This document shows, in pieces, positions 52,598 through 60,334 of a DNA stretch of 64,000 bases. The position numbers and the translations under genes are program-made. The notes under the pieces are model-generated. The model worked only from the letters and a program-made list of their open reading frames with translations. It was not told the DNA's origin and searched no databases. Source of the stretch: Acidobacteria bacterium Ga0074141. GTDB taxonomy: Bacteria > Acidobacteriota > Blastocatellia > Pyrinomonadales > Pyrinomonadaceae. The DNA lies in assembly GCA_001464665.1 (NCBI GenBank), contig LNDP01000024.1, forward strand, positions 434,001 to 498,000. The letters run 5' to 3'. Position 1 is the first letter of the stretch. Each line of letters opens with the position of its first letter.

Positions 52598-55500
52598 CTA
52601 AAATTCGAACCTGATTCCGAGCCTTATCTGCCGCGGCCGATATGCACGCGTCGGGACAAGGAACCCGGTCCTGAGTTCTTCGAGCTGTGCCGGTGTCGGG
52701 GTTGCCGAGACAGCTTCATAATTGATGAATTCCGACCCGAAGCTAAACACGGCGGCATTCAAGATATTATTGAACTCGATCTGCGGCCTCAGCCTCATCC
52801 GCTCGCCGAACCGCCATTCACGCGAGACGTTGATATCGAAGATGAACTGTGCGGGGCCGGTGCCGGCATTTCTCGGCAGGTTTCCGCCGCGTCCGATCGG
52901 AGCGAGAGTAAACTGGCGAGCCAGATCGACCGGAACCGGGTCGTTAACATCGCGCCACACGATATCATTCAGATTTCCGCTGAAATCCGGCCTGTCTGAG
53001 TTCACATCATCAAGGTTCCGGTCGTCAGCGGTCTGTCCGCCGTTCGAGATATTGAAAGGTGCGCTCGAGCCAACCCGCAGTATCGGCGAGAAACGCAATT
53101 TACCCATCCACGACGGAGTATCGAATGTCCCGGAAAGAGCAAAACGATGCCGGCGGTCAAGCAAACTTCGCGACCACTCGTCCCCAAAGTCCCCGGGCGT
53201 TTGCGCCGACGATGTATTCACAATTCCGTCGTCGTTAAGGTAAGAGAGTGTGTATGCCGCACGGATCGAACCGCCGAATCCCATTCCGAACTGCCGATAT
53301 CGCCGCCGCAGCTCAAGAATAAGCCCGCGGTACCAACTGGTTCCCATCGAGCCGACCTGTTCCGTTTGCCCAAACTGCGGAAAAGGCCGGAGCGAATCGG
53401 CAATGATCAGTGCACGTCCGTATGGAGTCGATGACGAGGTCGAGCGATTCTGGGTATTCAGGTTGTAGTAAGTGACGCCGGCGTCCGTTCTAGAATCCGG
53501 AGCGGTCAGCCCCGCAAACTCGAATCTAACATTTCCGGTCGTGATGCCGTTTGCAAGATAGTCGGCAAGGTCCGAAAAGCCCTGCGGAATGATCGGCGCG
53601 TTGGTATTTATTTCCCGCCAGAGCCGGATGGTCTTATTGAGCGTAAAATTTGCCTCGGCGACAAAGCCCTCTCCGATCTCGCGTTCGAAACCGAAATTAA
53701 ATTGATAGCTTTCCGGGATCTTGATGTTCTCATCAAGGCTTCGGAAGAAGCTGTTATTGTTCAGCCCGGCCGCGATGTATTGCTGGACGAGCGGGCTCTC
53801 CGGCGTAAGCGTCTGGGGAAACTGGTTGCTGAGCGCCGCAAGGTAAACATCGCGGGCACCGCCGGTCGAGGTAACCCGATTCGTGTCAAAGATGATCTCA
53901 TTCAATCCGCGGCGGTAATCATCGACCGTCCGGAGCAGGACGCGATTATAGAAGATGCCGGCACCAAATCTGATAACGCCTTTTCCATTCTTAAACGGTG
54001 ACCAGGCAAGCCCGACACGCGGGCCGAAGTTGTTGTTGTCCTCAATAACGGTTTCGCGTTCCCAGCGAAGGCCGAGACTGAGCGTAAGGTTATTCCGGAG
54101 CCGCCAATCGTCCTGAATGAAAAACCCGGTGTATGTATTGACGACATTAGAATCCGTAAAGAAGTTGTGCCGATAGCGGACAACGCAGCTCCGCGGAAAA
54201 GTATTTACACCGCCGCGGATGCGCGGATTTGTCGGCCCGGGCGGCTGCGTCGGATCGGTCAAACACTGCGGAACTGTTGTCGCCGCAAGCGGATCGGCAA
54301 AGTTGAATGTTCCGGTCGCATCGTTGAGGTCGATAAAGGTCGAATCGACCCGCTGAACATCAAAACCAAACCGCAGCGAGTGGTTTCCGGCAACGTAGGT
54401 GAAAGTATCCTGAAGTTGCCAGCGGCCCTCATCGCGTGCAGATGTCCCGAGCGTTGATGAACCTGCGACCAGCGTCGTGTTAAAGGTCAATCCGGGCTCG
54501 CGGAAGCTGATCAGCACAACCGGATTTACAAATTGGCCGACCGCCTGGAAGTCCGGCTTGAGCGTCGAATATTGAAAACGAAACTGATTTACGGCCTTGG
54601 AGTTAATGACCCAATTATAGGTGCCGTTAATTGCCTGCGTCTCGGTCCGGCGTCCGATAAGCGATTCGGCAAGGCGGTTTCCGCCGTTGAACTGCCGGAG
54701 GTCGTTAGTTTTCCCAAACTGATAGTTGACCGTTATCGAGTGATTGGCGTTAAAGTTATGGTCGCCGCGGGCGGTAAAGCGGTGCTGCTTTCGCGGGGTG
54801 TCCGAGCCATCAATATATCTGCCAAGCTGCGAGCCAAAATCCGTTATTATTTCGCTCGAATTCGGTGCCGGAAGCGGGAACGCCGGATTAACAGTTAGCG
54901 GGATGTAGGTATCGGTTATGGTCGAGTCGAAGATGTAGTCGTATTCATAAGACGTAAAGAAACTTGTCTTATTTTTAAAGTAGCCGACCGGGACCGGGCC
55001 GCCGAATGTGAAACCGGGAACGTGCTGCTGAAAGTTAAAACGCGGGACGCCGCGGCGGTTATTGCTCCAGGTATTTGCGTTGAGGCTTTCATCTGAAAAG
55101 AAGTAAAAAAGCCTTCCCGCAAACCGCCGCGAACCGGCACGCGTCCTGATATTTACGCGGCCGCCCGAGGCACGTCCATACTCTGCAGAGAATTGATTGG
55201 TAACGACCTGTACCTCGGCGATATTCTCGACCGAAGGTTGGAAACGGATGCCGGCGACTCGGTCGTCGTTGTTATCAAGCCCATCGATGGTGATGTTGTT
55301 TGAATAAGCGGCACCGCCGGAGAGGGCAAAGACACCGCCCTCGATCAATCCGCTGCTCGGGGCCGATTCAGTACGGCCGCCTTTATCAAAAGAGAGGTCG
55401 CGGTTTGAAAGCGGCTCCTCAGTAACTCCGCCGAGCGTCAGGACGAGGTCCAATCCGTCGCGGGTAGTATTTGGCAGTTCCTCGATCTCTCTTTGCTCTA

Positions 55501-55915
55501 TCGTTCCGCCGACAATTGTCCGCGTTGTATCAATTACGGGTGCATCCGAGTCATCTACGGTGACGGTCGTCTCGGCCTGGACGTCTGCCGGCGAGAGATC
55601 GATATCAAGCTGGAGACTCTGGCCCGAGATGGTATTTAACTCGACCCGCTCCTTTGCCCCGAAGCCCGTGGCTGCAAACCTGATGGTATATGGCCCCGGC
55701 GGAAGCTCTATCAACCGATAGCGGCCATCGGAATTTGTGGTCGCCGTCCGCTCTTGCCCGGTCGCGGTCTGCCGGGCAGTTACCGTGGCCCCGGCGATCG
55801 CCTGCCCGTTTGTATCCACGACCCGCCCGGAGATGACAACCTCATCCAGGTCCTGGCCGTAAAATGCTGTAGATAAAGAAAGAAAACAAACCAAGAGAAG
55901 TGCAAACTTGCTCAT
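52598..55915 (-). CDS. Oar-like TonB-dependent receptor with carboxypeptidase-regulatory N-terminus
   Basis: 1105 residues from ATG 55915, with signal peptide MSKFALLLVCFLSLSTAFYG. Residues about 27-110 form a CarboxypepD_reg domain (ISGRVVDTNGQAIAGATV, then GRYRLIELPPGPYTIRF). A TonB-type plug follows (TTRDGLDLVLTLGGV, then YSNNITIDGLDNNDDRVAG and QVVTNQFSAEYGRASGGRVNI), then a long beta-barrel that ends RQIRLGIRFEF with an aromatic terminus. Proteins of this layout are highly multiplied in Acidobacteria. They are thought to import glycans, peptides or act in outer-membrane vesicle traffic (Oar). No SusD-like or degradative gene is adjacent, so the substrate is unknown. Confidence 0.9.
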   Translation of the reverse strand: MSKFALLLVCFLSLSTAFYGQDLDEVVISGRVVDTNGQAIAGATVTARQTATGQERTATTNSDGRYRLIELPPGPYTIRFAATGFGAKERVELNTISGQSLQLDIDLSPADVQAETTVTVDDSDAPVIDTTRTIVGGTIEQREIEELPNTTRDGLDLVLTLGGVTEEPLSNRDLSFDKGGRTESAPSSGLIEGGVFALSGGAAYSNNITIDGLDNNDDRVAGIRFQPSVENIAEVQVVTNQFSAEYGRASGGRVNIRTRAGSRRFAGRLFYFFSDESLNANTWSNNRRGVPRFNFQQHVPGFTFGGPVPVGYFKNKTSFFTSYEYDYIFDSTITDTYIPLTVNPAFPLPAPNSSEIITDFGSQLGRYIDGSDTPRKQHRFTARGDHNFNANHSITVNYQFGKTNDLRQFNGGNRLAESLIGRRTETQAINGTYNWVINSKAVNQFRFQYSTLKPDFQAVGQFVNPVVLISFREPGLTFNTTLVAGSSTLGTSARDEGRWQLQDTFTYVAGNHSLRFGFDVQRVDSTFIDLNDATGTFNFADPLAATTVPQCLTDPTQPPGPTNPRIRGGVNTFPRSCVVRYRHNFFTDSNVVNTYTGFFIQDDWRLRNNLTLSLGLRWERETVIEDNNNFGPRVGLAWSPFKNGKGVIRFGAGIFYNRVLLRTVDDYRRGLNEIIFDTNRVTSTGGARDVYLAALSNQFPQTLTPESPLVQQYIAAGLNNNSFFRSLDENIKIPESYQFNFGFEREIGEGFVAEANFTLNKTIRLWREINTNAPIIPQGFSDLADYLANGITTGNVRFEFAGLTAPDSRTDAGVTYYNLNTQNRSTSSSTPYGRALIIADSLRPFPQFGQTEQVGSMGTSWYRGLILELRRRYRQFGMGFGGSIRAAYTLSYLNDDGIVNTSSAQTPGDFGDEWSRSLLDRRHRFALSGTFDTPSWMGKLRFSPILRVGSSAPFNISNGGQTADDRNLDDVNSDRPDFSGNLNDIVWRDVNDPVPVDLARQFTLAPIGRGGNLPRNAGTGPAQFIFDINVSREWRFGERMRLRPQIEFNNILNAAVFSFGSEFINYEAVSATPTPAQLEELRTGFLVPTRAYRPRQIRLGIRFEF

Positions 55916-56117
55916 ACAGGTTCTGCCCAAAACGTAAGGGGATCTCCAATCTGTAATGTAATTTGAGGACGCCACCTATTTTCAAAGAATCCCCACCAAT
56001 TGTAAAGCCCAAACCCATTACCAAAACATTAACCTGCGGCCGCTAAAACTCCGGCATTTCCACCCGGCTTTCCCAATCGCCCCGAGCGGCCCAATAACAC
56101 GAGGCAAAGAAAGCGCT
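55916..56117. other. Intergenic stretch with no recognised gene
   Basis: No convincing gene lies here. A 116-residue frame crossing 56043-56393 on the minus strand is antisense to the hsdM-like remnant and has no family resemblance. The minus-strand promoter of the Oar-like gene must lie here but no strong hexamers are seen. Confidence 0.5.
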
Positions 56118-56122
56118 TTGCC
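56103..56122 (+). promoter_or_regulatory. Inverted repeat over the predicted defence-island -35
   Basis: GGCAAAG (56103-56109) and CTTTGCC (56116-56122) form a 7-bp inverted repeat with a 6-base spacer. The right arm overlaps the candidate -35 TTGCCC. A dimeric controller or repressor could bind here. Short enough to occur by chance. Confidence 0.4.
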
Positions 56123-56145
56123 CTCCCGGCTTTTCGGTGTAGAAT
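56118..56145 (+). promoter_or_regulatory. Candidate promoter at the left end of the defence island
   Basis: TTGCCC (56118-56123, four of six consensus bases), a 16-base spacer and TAGAAT (56140-56145, five of six). Initiation would be near 56152, fifteen bases before the hsdM-like start codon. It may now drive the DUF262 gene and those beyond. Confidence 0.45.
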
Positions 56146-56166
56146 CCCCAACAAAAGACTTCCAAC

Positions 56167-56307
56167 ATGCCGAAAAAAGCAAAAGCCCAAATTGAGGAAT
56201 CTCTCGAGAAGAAACTCCGGAAAGCGGCCGATAAGCGGCGAAATAATGTCGACGCCGCTCTATATCTGAGCATCGCTTCACTCCCAGCTATCTGCTTGAA
56301 AGAGTGA
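56167..56307 (+). pseudogene. 5' remnant of a type I restriction methylase gene (hsdM)
   Basis: A short frame of 46 codons begins MPKKAKAQIEESLEKKL and continues RKAADKRRNNVDAA, residues 18-31. This strongly resembles the N-terminal start of HsdM proteins, which usually read SLE.KLW.AADKLRGN(M/V)DAAEYKHVVLGLIFLKYI. After residue 31 the resemblance ends abruptly (LYLSIASLP...) and a stop follows 15 codons later. It is too short for the frame to encode a working methylase of about 500 residues, so it is read as the stump left by a deletion or replacement of a type I system. An independent short peptide cannot be fully excluded. Confidence 0.65.
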
Positions 56308-56395
56308 GACCTTTCTCTTGTTCGCCGCGTAGCAGAAACTTTGTCAAATCGACATTTCCGGGCAGGGAAAATCTGAATCTCAAAAGCTCTCAAGT

Positions 56396-58126
56396 ATGAT
56401 TAACGCAAGCAAAGCATTTCTGAACTCCTTTTTCTCCGCAAATCTTCAGTATGTCGTGCCCTTTTTTCAGAGGTCCTACGTCTGGGACGAGGAAAACTGG
56501 GACGTGCTCTGGGATCACGTTGATCGGACAGCGCAATCAATTGCAGCCGGCAATATTGGAAAGGAGCATTTTATCGGCACCCTGATCACAAAGGAGCGTC
56601 AGGCCAAGGAGATCGGGGAGCAACAGAAAGACGTAATTGATGGGCAACAGAGGCTAACGACTTTTGCGATCTTTTTTAAGGCAATAGCGGACTCGGTCTC
56701 GACCGAGTCCGAGTTCCCGGACTTAGTCAAGAATGTAAACGACTTACTGGTATTTACCGATTCCCGCGGAGCGCGTCACACTCGGATATATCACTCCAAA
56801 ATTGACAAGCCGTATTTTGACGCCGTTATAAACGGCACCGGCCGAGCGGACCTGCCAAACCAGGAGCATCGCATACTAAGGTGCTATGACCACTTCAAAA
56901 GCAAATTAGTCGAACATTCGGATGAGCAGCTGCACATACTTACCCAGATTCTACTCACTAAGGTCCCGCTGATCAGTATGCTTCTTTCAGCGGAGGATGA
57001 TGAACAGGAGATCTTCGACACGATCAATTCCCTTGGGGTTCGGCTGACTACAGGCGAGCTTCTGAAGAACTTTATCTTCTCCGAGACAGAAATCCGCTCT
57101 TACTATGAATCGCTATGGGAGCCTATTTTTGAGGCTGACGATGATCAAATTGAATTCTGGAATAAGAACAAAACATCCGGCCGCTTTACGCGAACGAATA
57201 TTGAGGTTCTTTTGTATTGCTACCTGATCACACAAACAAAGAAACCCGTCGAACTCGACAGGTTATTCAAGGAATATAAGGGCTGGCTTTCAAGCAGGTC
57301 GTTGGTGGAAAAGGTCGCCATTCTTGAAGAGATTAAAAGAAACGCTGAAATCTACTTTGATTTCCCCGACACAACCGACCTTAATTTGATCAGATTTTCG
57401 GAACATGAGAAACGCTTCTTTCATGTGATCGAAAATTTTGACATGACGACCGTTTATCCGCTTATCTTGTTCTTATACGGCAGGCATACTGACAAGGCAG
57501 AACTCGAAAAAATGCTAAGGATCATCGAAAGCTACATCGTTCGCCGACAGGTGTGTAAGTTAACGACGAAGAATTACAACAACGTTTTCATACAGATCAT
57601 TAAGTACCTGGAGGACATTGGCGAGGTATCTGCTGAGGCACTTGAAACAGTTCTTGGAGAATTCAAGGATGACGGAAATCGGAAGCCGAATGACACCGAG
57701 TTTGCGAAAGCATTTTCTCAGACGCCGATCAGTAACAAGAATGCGAACGAGGTTCTATTCTGCATCGCGCTATATCAACTCGACAATGCAAAGGAAGATA
57801 TTCAGGCATTGAGCTCAAAGAGCTATTCGGTTGAACATTTGCTTCCTCAGAACTGGGAAGAAAACTGGCCTCTTGCGGTAATGGACGAAAGCGCGATTTT
57901 GGAACGGAATCGTAAGCTGAAAACGCTCGGTAATCTCACACTCGTTACCGGCTCGTTGAATTCTAGTATGAAGAACGGAACTTGGCCGAAGAAGCGCGAA
58001 GCCCTAAAGGCCCATTCTCATCTAAAACTTACCACGGAGTATACTGAGAAAGAAGATTGGAATGAAGAGGCCATCAACGCTCGGGCTGACGATCTAGCCA
58101 GCATAGCTATGCAAATATGGCAATAG
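56396..58126 (+). CDS. DUF262-DUF1524 (GmrSD-like) nuclease protein
   Basis: 576 residues. The N-terminal DUF262 domain has VPFFQRSYVWDEENW at 21-35, the family QR motif, and IDGQQRLTTFAI at 81-92, the NTP-related DGQQR motif. The C-terminal DUF1524 domain has the HNH-like nuclease motif: H481 in SVEHLLPQNWEENWP, then LGNLTLVTGSLNSSMKNGTW about 40 residues on. This matches the fused GmrS-GmrD architecture of type IV enzymes, which use a nucleotide to cut modified (for example glucosylated hydroxymethylcytosine) phage DNA. It heads the plus-strand run and ends seven bases before the first methylase-like gene. The substrate here is unknown. Confidence 0.92.
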   Translation: MINASKAFLNSFFSANLQYVVPFFQRSYVWDEENWDVLWDHVDRTAQSIAAGNIGKEHFIGTLITKERQAKEIGEQQKDVIDGQQRLTTFAIFFKAIADSVSTESEFPDLVKNVNDLLVFTDSRGARHTRIYHSKIDKPYFDAVINGTGRADLPNQEHRILRCYDHFKSKLVEHSDEQLHILTQILLTKVPLISMLLSAEDDEQEIFDTINSLGVRLTTGELLKNFIFSETEIRSYYESLWEPIFEADDDQIEFWNKNKTSGRFTRTNIEVLLYCYLITQTKKPVELDRLFKEYKGWLSSRSLVEKVAILEEIKRNAEIYFDFPDTTDLNLIRFSEHEKRFFHVIENFDMTTVYPLILFLYGRHTDKAELEKMLRIIESYIVRRQVCKLTTKNYNNVFIQIIKYLEDIGEVSAEALETVLGEFKDDGNRKPNDTEFAKAFSQTPISNKNANEVLFCIALYQLDNAKEDIQALSSKSYSVEHLLPQNWEENWPLAVMDESAILERNRKLKTLGNLTLVTGSLNSSMKNGTWPKKREALKAHSHLKLTTEYTEKEDWNEEAINARADDLASIAMQIWQ

Positions 58127-58133
58127 CCAAATA

Positions 58134-58841
58134 ATGATAAGCGGACAGGTAAAATCAAGAACTCGGGTAACAGACCACGGCGAGGTTTATACGAACCCGC
58201 GTGAGGTCAACGCAATGCTCGATCTTGTAAAGGACGAGACCGAGCGGATCGATTCGAGGTTTTTGGAGCCGGCTTGTGGGCACGGGAACTTCTTGGAAGC
58301 GATACTTGAGCGGAAACTTGACGCCGTCGAAAGGAAATACAAAAAAAGCCGGACCGAGTTTGAAACTCAAGGGTTGTTGGGACTCGCATGCATCTACGGA
58401 ATCGATATTCTTGAAGACAATGTGATCGAAGCGAGGCACAGGCTGTTCGATCTTTTTGAGAAGCGGTATCGGAAGCTGTTTGGTAACGATACTGATTACA
58501 GGTTTTTTGATTCGATCAGATACGTACTTAACCGGAACATTCTTCACGGTGATGCTTTGACGTTAAAAACGGTGCCATCTGAGCAGAATTTATTGGAGCA
58601 GAATGGTCGCCCAACGCTCGACAGTTTGAAGAATGACGGCAACGCGATAGTTTTTTCACACTGGTCATTTATCGATCGCGAGCGCATCAAGCGGCATGAC
58701 TATTTGTTCGAACATCTTGTAAATCGCATCGGTGACGGGCCTTTGTTTTCCGATCAGGGTGAGGAAGCCTTTATTCCGAAGTCGGTTGCGGAGTTTCCGC
58801 CCGTGCACTATCTCGATCTATCCAGTGCTTATGAGGACTGA
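58134..58841 (+). CDS. Methylase-like protein with SAM motif but no catalytic motif
   Basis: 235 residues. The start has a motif X-like GEVYTNPREVNAMLDLV at 16-32 and a SAM-binding motif I FLEPACGHGNFLEAIL at 43-58. Further helical segments and HGDALTL (near 145) follow, but no NPPY/DPPY motif IV is found. It looks like the front half of an adenine methylase without its active site, perhaps a DNA-binding or structural partner of the next gene, whose start it overlaps by 11 bases. Such a pair (this protein followed by an Eco57I-type methylase) recurs in restriction loci, by my recollection; the function of the first member is not established. Confidence 0.82.
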   Translation: MISGQVKSRTRVTDHGEVYTNPREVNAMLDLVKDETERIDSRFLEPACGHGNFLEAILERKLDAVERKYKKSRTEFETQGLLGLACIYGIDILEDNVIEARHRLFDLFEKRYRKLFGNDTDYRFFDSIRYVLNRNILHGDALTLKTVPSEQNLLEQNGRPTLDSLKNDGNAIVFSHWSFIDRERIKRHDYLFEHLVNRIGDGPLFSDQGEEAFIPKSVAEFPPVHYLDLSSAYED

Positions 58842-60330
58842 GTACAATCCTGATGTTTTGTCATGCCTTGCGAACCTTTCGAGCGACGAGGTTTTCACGC
58901 CGCCGCGTCTGGCGAACGAGATGCTTGATCTGCTCCCGGTGGAGCTTTGGTCCGACAAGAATGCAAAGTTCCTTGATCCGTGCTGCAAGACGGGAGTTTT
59001 TCTTCGCGAGATCGCCAAGCGGCTGCTTAAAGGACTTGAGAAAGATATCCCGGACCTCCAAAAACGGATCGATCACATTTTCAGGAACCAGCTTTATGGC
59101 ATCGCCATAACCGAACTAACGGCACTGATGTCGCGACGAACGCTTTACTGCTCAAAGACAGCCAGTGGTGAGTTCTCAATTTGTAGGTTTAGGGATGCGG
59201 ATGGCAATATTCGATTCGAGCGGACCGAGCACATCTGGCGAAACGGGAAATGTTCGTACTGTGGTGCGAGCCAGGAAGAATATGCTCGGGGGGATCACCT
59301 AGAAACGCACGCATACGAGTTGATTCATACACATAAGCCAGGAGCGATTTTCAATATGCGATTTGATGTCATTATCGGCAACCCTCCTTATCAGCTTAGC
59401 GACGGTGGCCACGGGACAAGTGCGTCTCCGCTTTATCATGAGTTCGTCACGCAGGCAAAGAAGATCAACCCCAGATTTCTCGTAATGATTACCCCGTCAC
59501 GTTGGTTTGGTGGTGGGAAGGGGCTAGACCCCTTTCGGGAAGCAATGCTGAATGACGCGCAGATGAGGAAAATCGTTGATTTTGTTGACGCCTCGGAAGT
59601 ATTTCCTGGCGTTGATATTGCTGGCGGCGTCTCCTATTTTCTATGGGCGTCGGGGTCTTCGGGCGACTGCGAGATCGAAACCATCCATAGAGGAAAGTCC
59701 TCGAAGTCAGTACGACCGCTTAACGAATTCGGCAAACTGGTCCGATATGGCGAAGCCGTCTCTGTTATTCGCAAAATACTCGCACGAAAAGAACTAAGCA
59801 TGGCCGATCAAGTCTCAAGCAGGAAACCGTTCGGTTTTCCGACAAATGCTCGCCCTACGGGTAGAGGAGAAGTCACCCTTGTTTGGAATGGAGGCGAAGG
59901 GAAGATCGAAGAAGGCACAGTCTCGGTCGGCCGAGACCTGATTGGGAAGTGGAAAGTCATCACATCCAAAGTTTCTTACGATCACGGCGGCCAACCTGAT
60001 AACGAAGGAAAAAGGCGGGTTCTCTCGAAAGTAGAAATTTTACCCCCCCAAACGGTGTGTACGGAGACATACCTGGTGGCGGGCGCGTACGAGTCTGAGA
60101 GCGAGGCAAGGAACCTTGCGGACTATTTGAGGACTAAGTTTGTCCGGTTTCTGATATCTCAGCTTTCATACTCTCAGGACATCACGAAGGAACGGTTCGC
60201 ATTTGTACCAGTCTTGGATATGAAAAGAAGTTGGGATGACGCAAAGTTAGCTAGCCGATATGGCCTGTCGGATGAAGAGGTGGACTTCATCGATTCGACG
60301 GTGCGCCCGATGCAGCCCGAGCTGTTCTAA
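58831..60330 (+). CDS. Eco57I-type adenine-specific DNA methylase
   Basis: 499 residues from ATG 58831, inside the end of the previous gene; an upstream in-frame start at 58732 has no family support. SSDEVFTPPRLANEMLDLL at 16-34 is motif X-like, AKFLDPCCKTGVFLREIA is motif I, and VIIGNPPYQLSD contains the catalytic N184-PPY. A CSYCG cysteine pair near 145 with later histidines (ETHAYELIHTH) suggests a zinc finger, a feature of this family. The C-terminal part (about 300-499) probably holds target recognition. It should methylate adenine N6 at a specific site, protecting host DNA. The helicase starts four bases after its stop. Confidence 0.9.
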   Translation: MRTEYNPDVLSCLANLSSDEVFTPPRLANEMLDLLPVELWSDKNAKFLDPCCKTGVFLREIAKRLLKGLEKDIPDLQKRIDHIFRNQLYGIAITELTALMSRRTLYCSKTASGEFSICRFRDADGNIRFERTEHIWRNGKCSYCGASQEEYARGDHLETHAYELIHTHKPGAIFNMRFDVIIGNPPYQLSDGGHGTSASPLYHEFVTQAKKINPRFLVMITPSRWFGGGKGLDPFREAMLNDAQMRKIVDFVDASEVFPGVDIAGGVSYFLWASGSSGDCEIETIHRGKSSKSVRPLNEFGKLVRYGEAVSVIRKILARKELSMADQVSSRKPFGFPTNARPTGRGEVTLVWNGGEGKIEEGTVSVGRDLIGKWKVITSKVSYDHGGQPDNEGKRRVLSKVEILPPQTVCTETYLVAGAYESESEARNLADYLRTKFVRFLISQLSYSQDITKERFAFVPVLDMKRSWDDAKLASRYGLSDEEVDFIDSTVRPMQPELF

Positions 60331-60334
60331 AATC

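Noticed and set aside
56043-56393. A 116-residue minus-strand frame
   Set aside because: It is antisense to the hsdM-like stump and to a candidate promoter, with an arginine-rich composition and no family resemblance.
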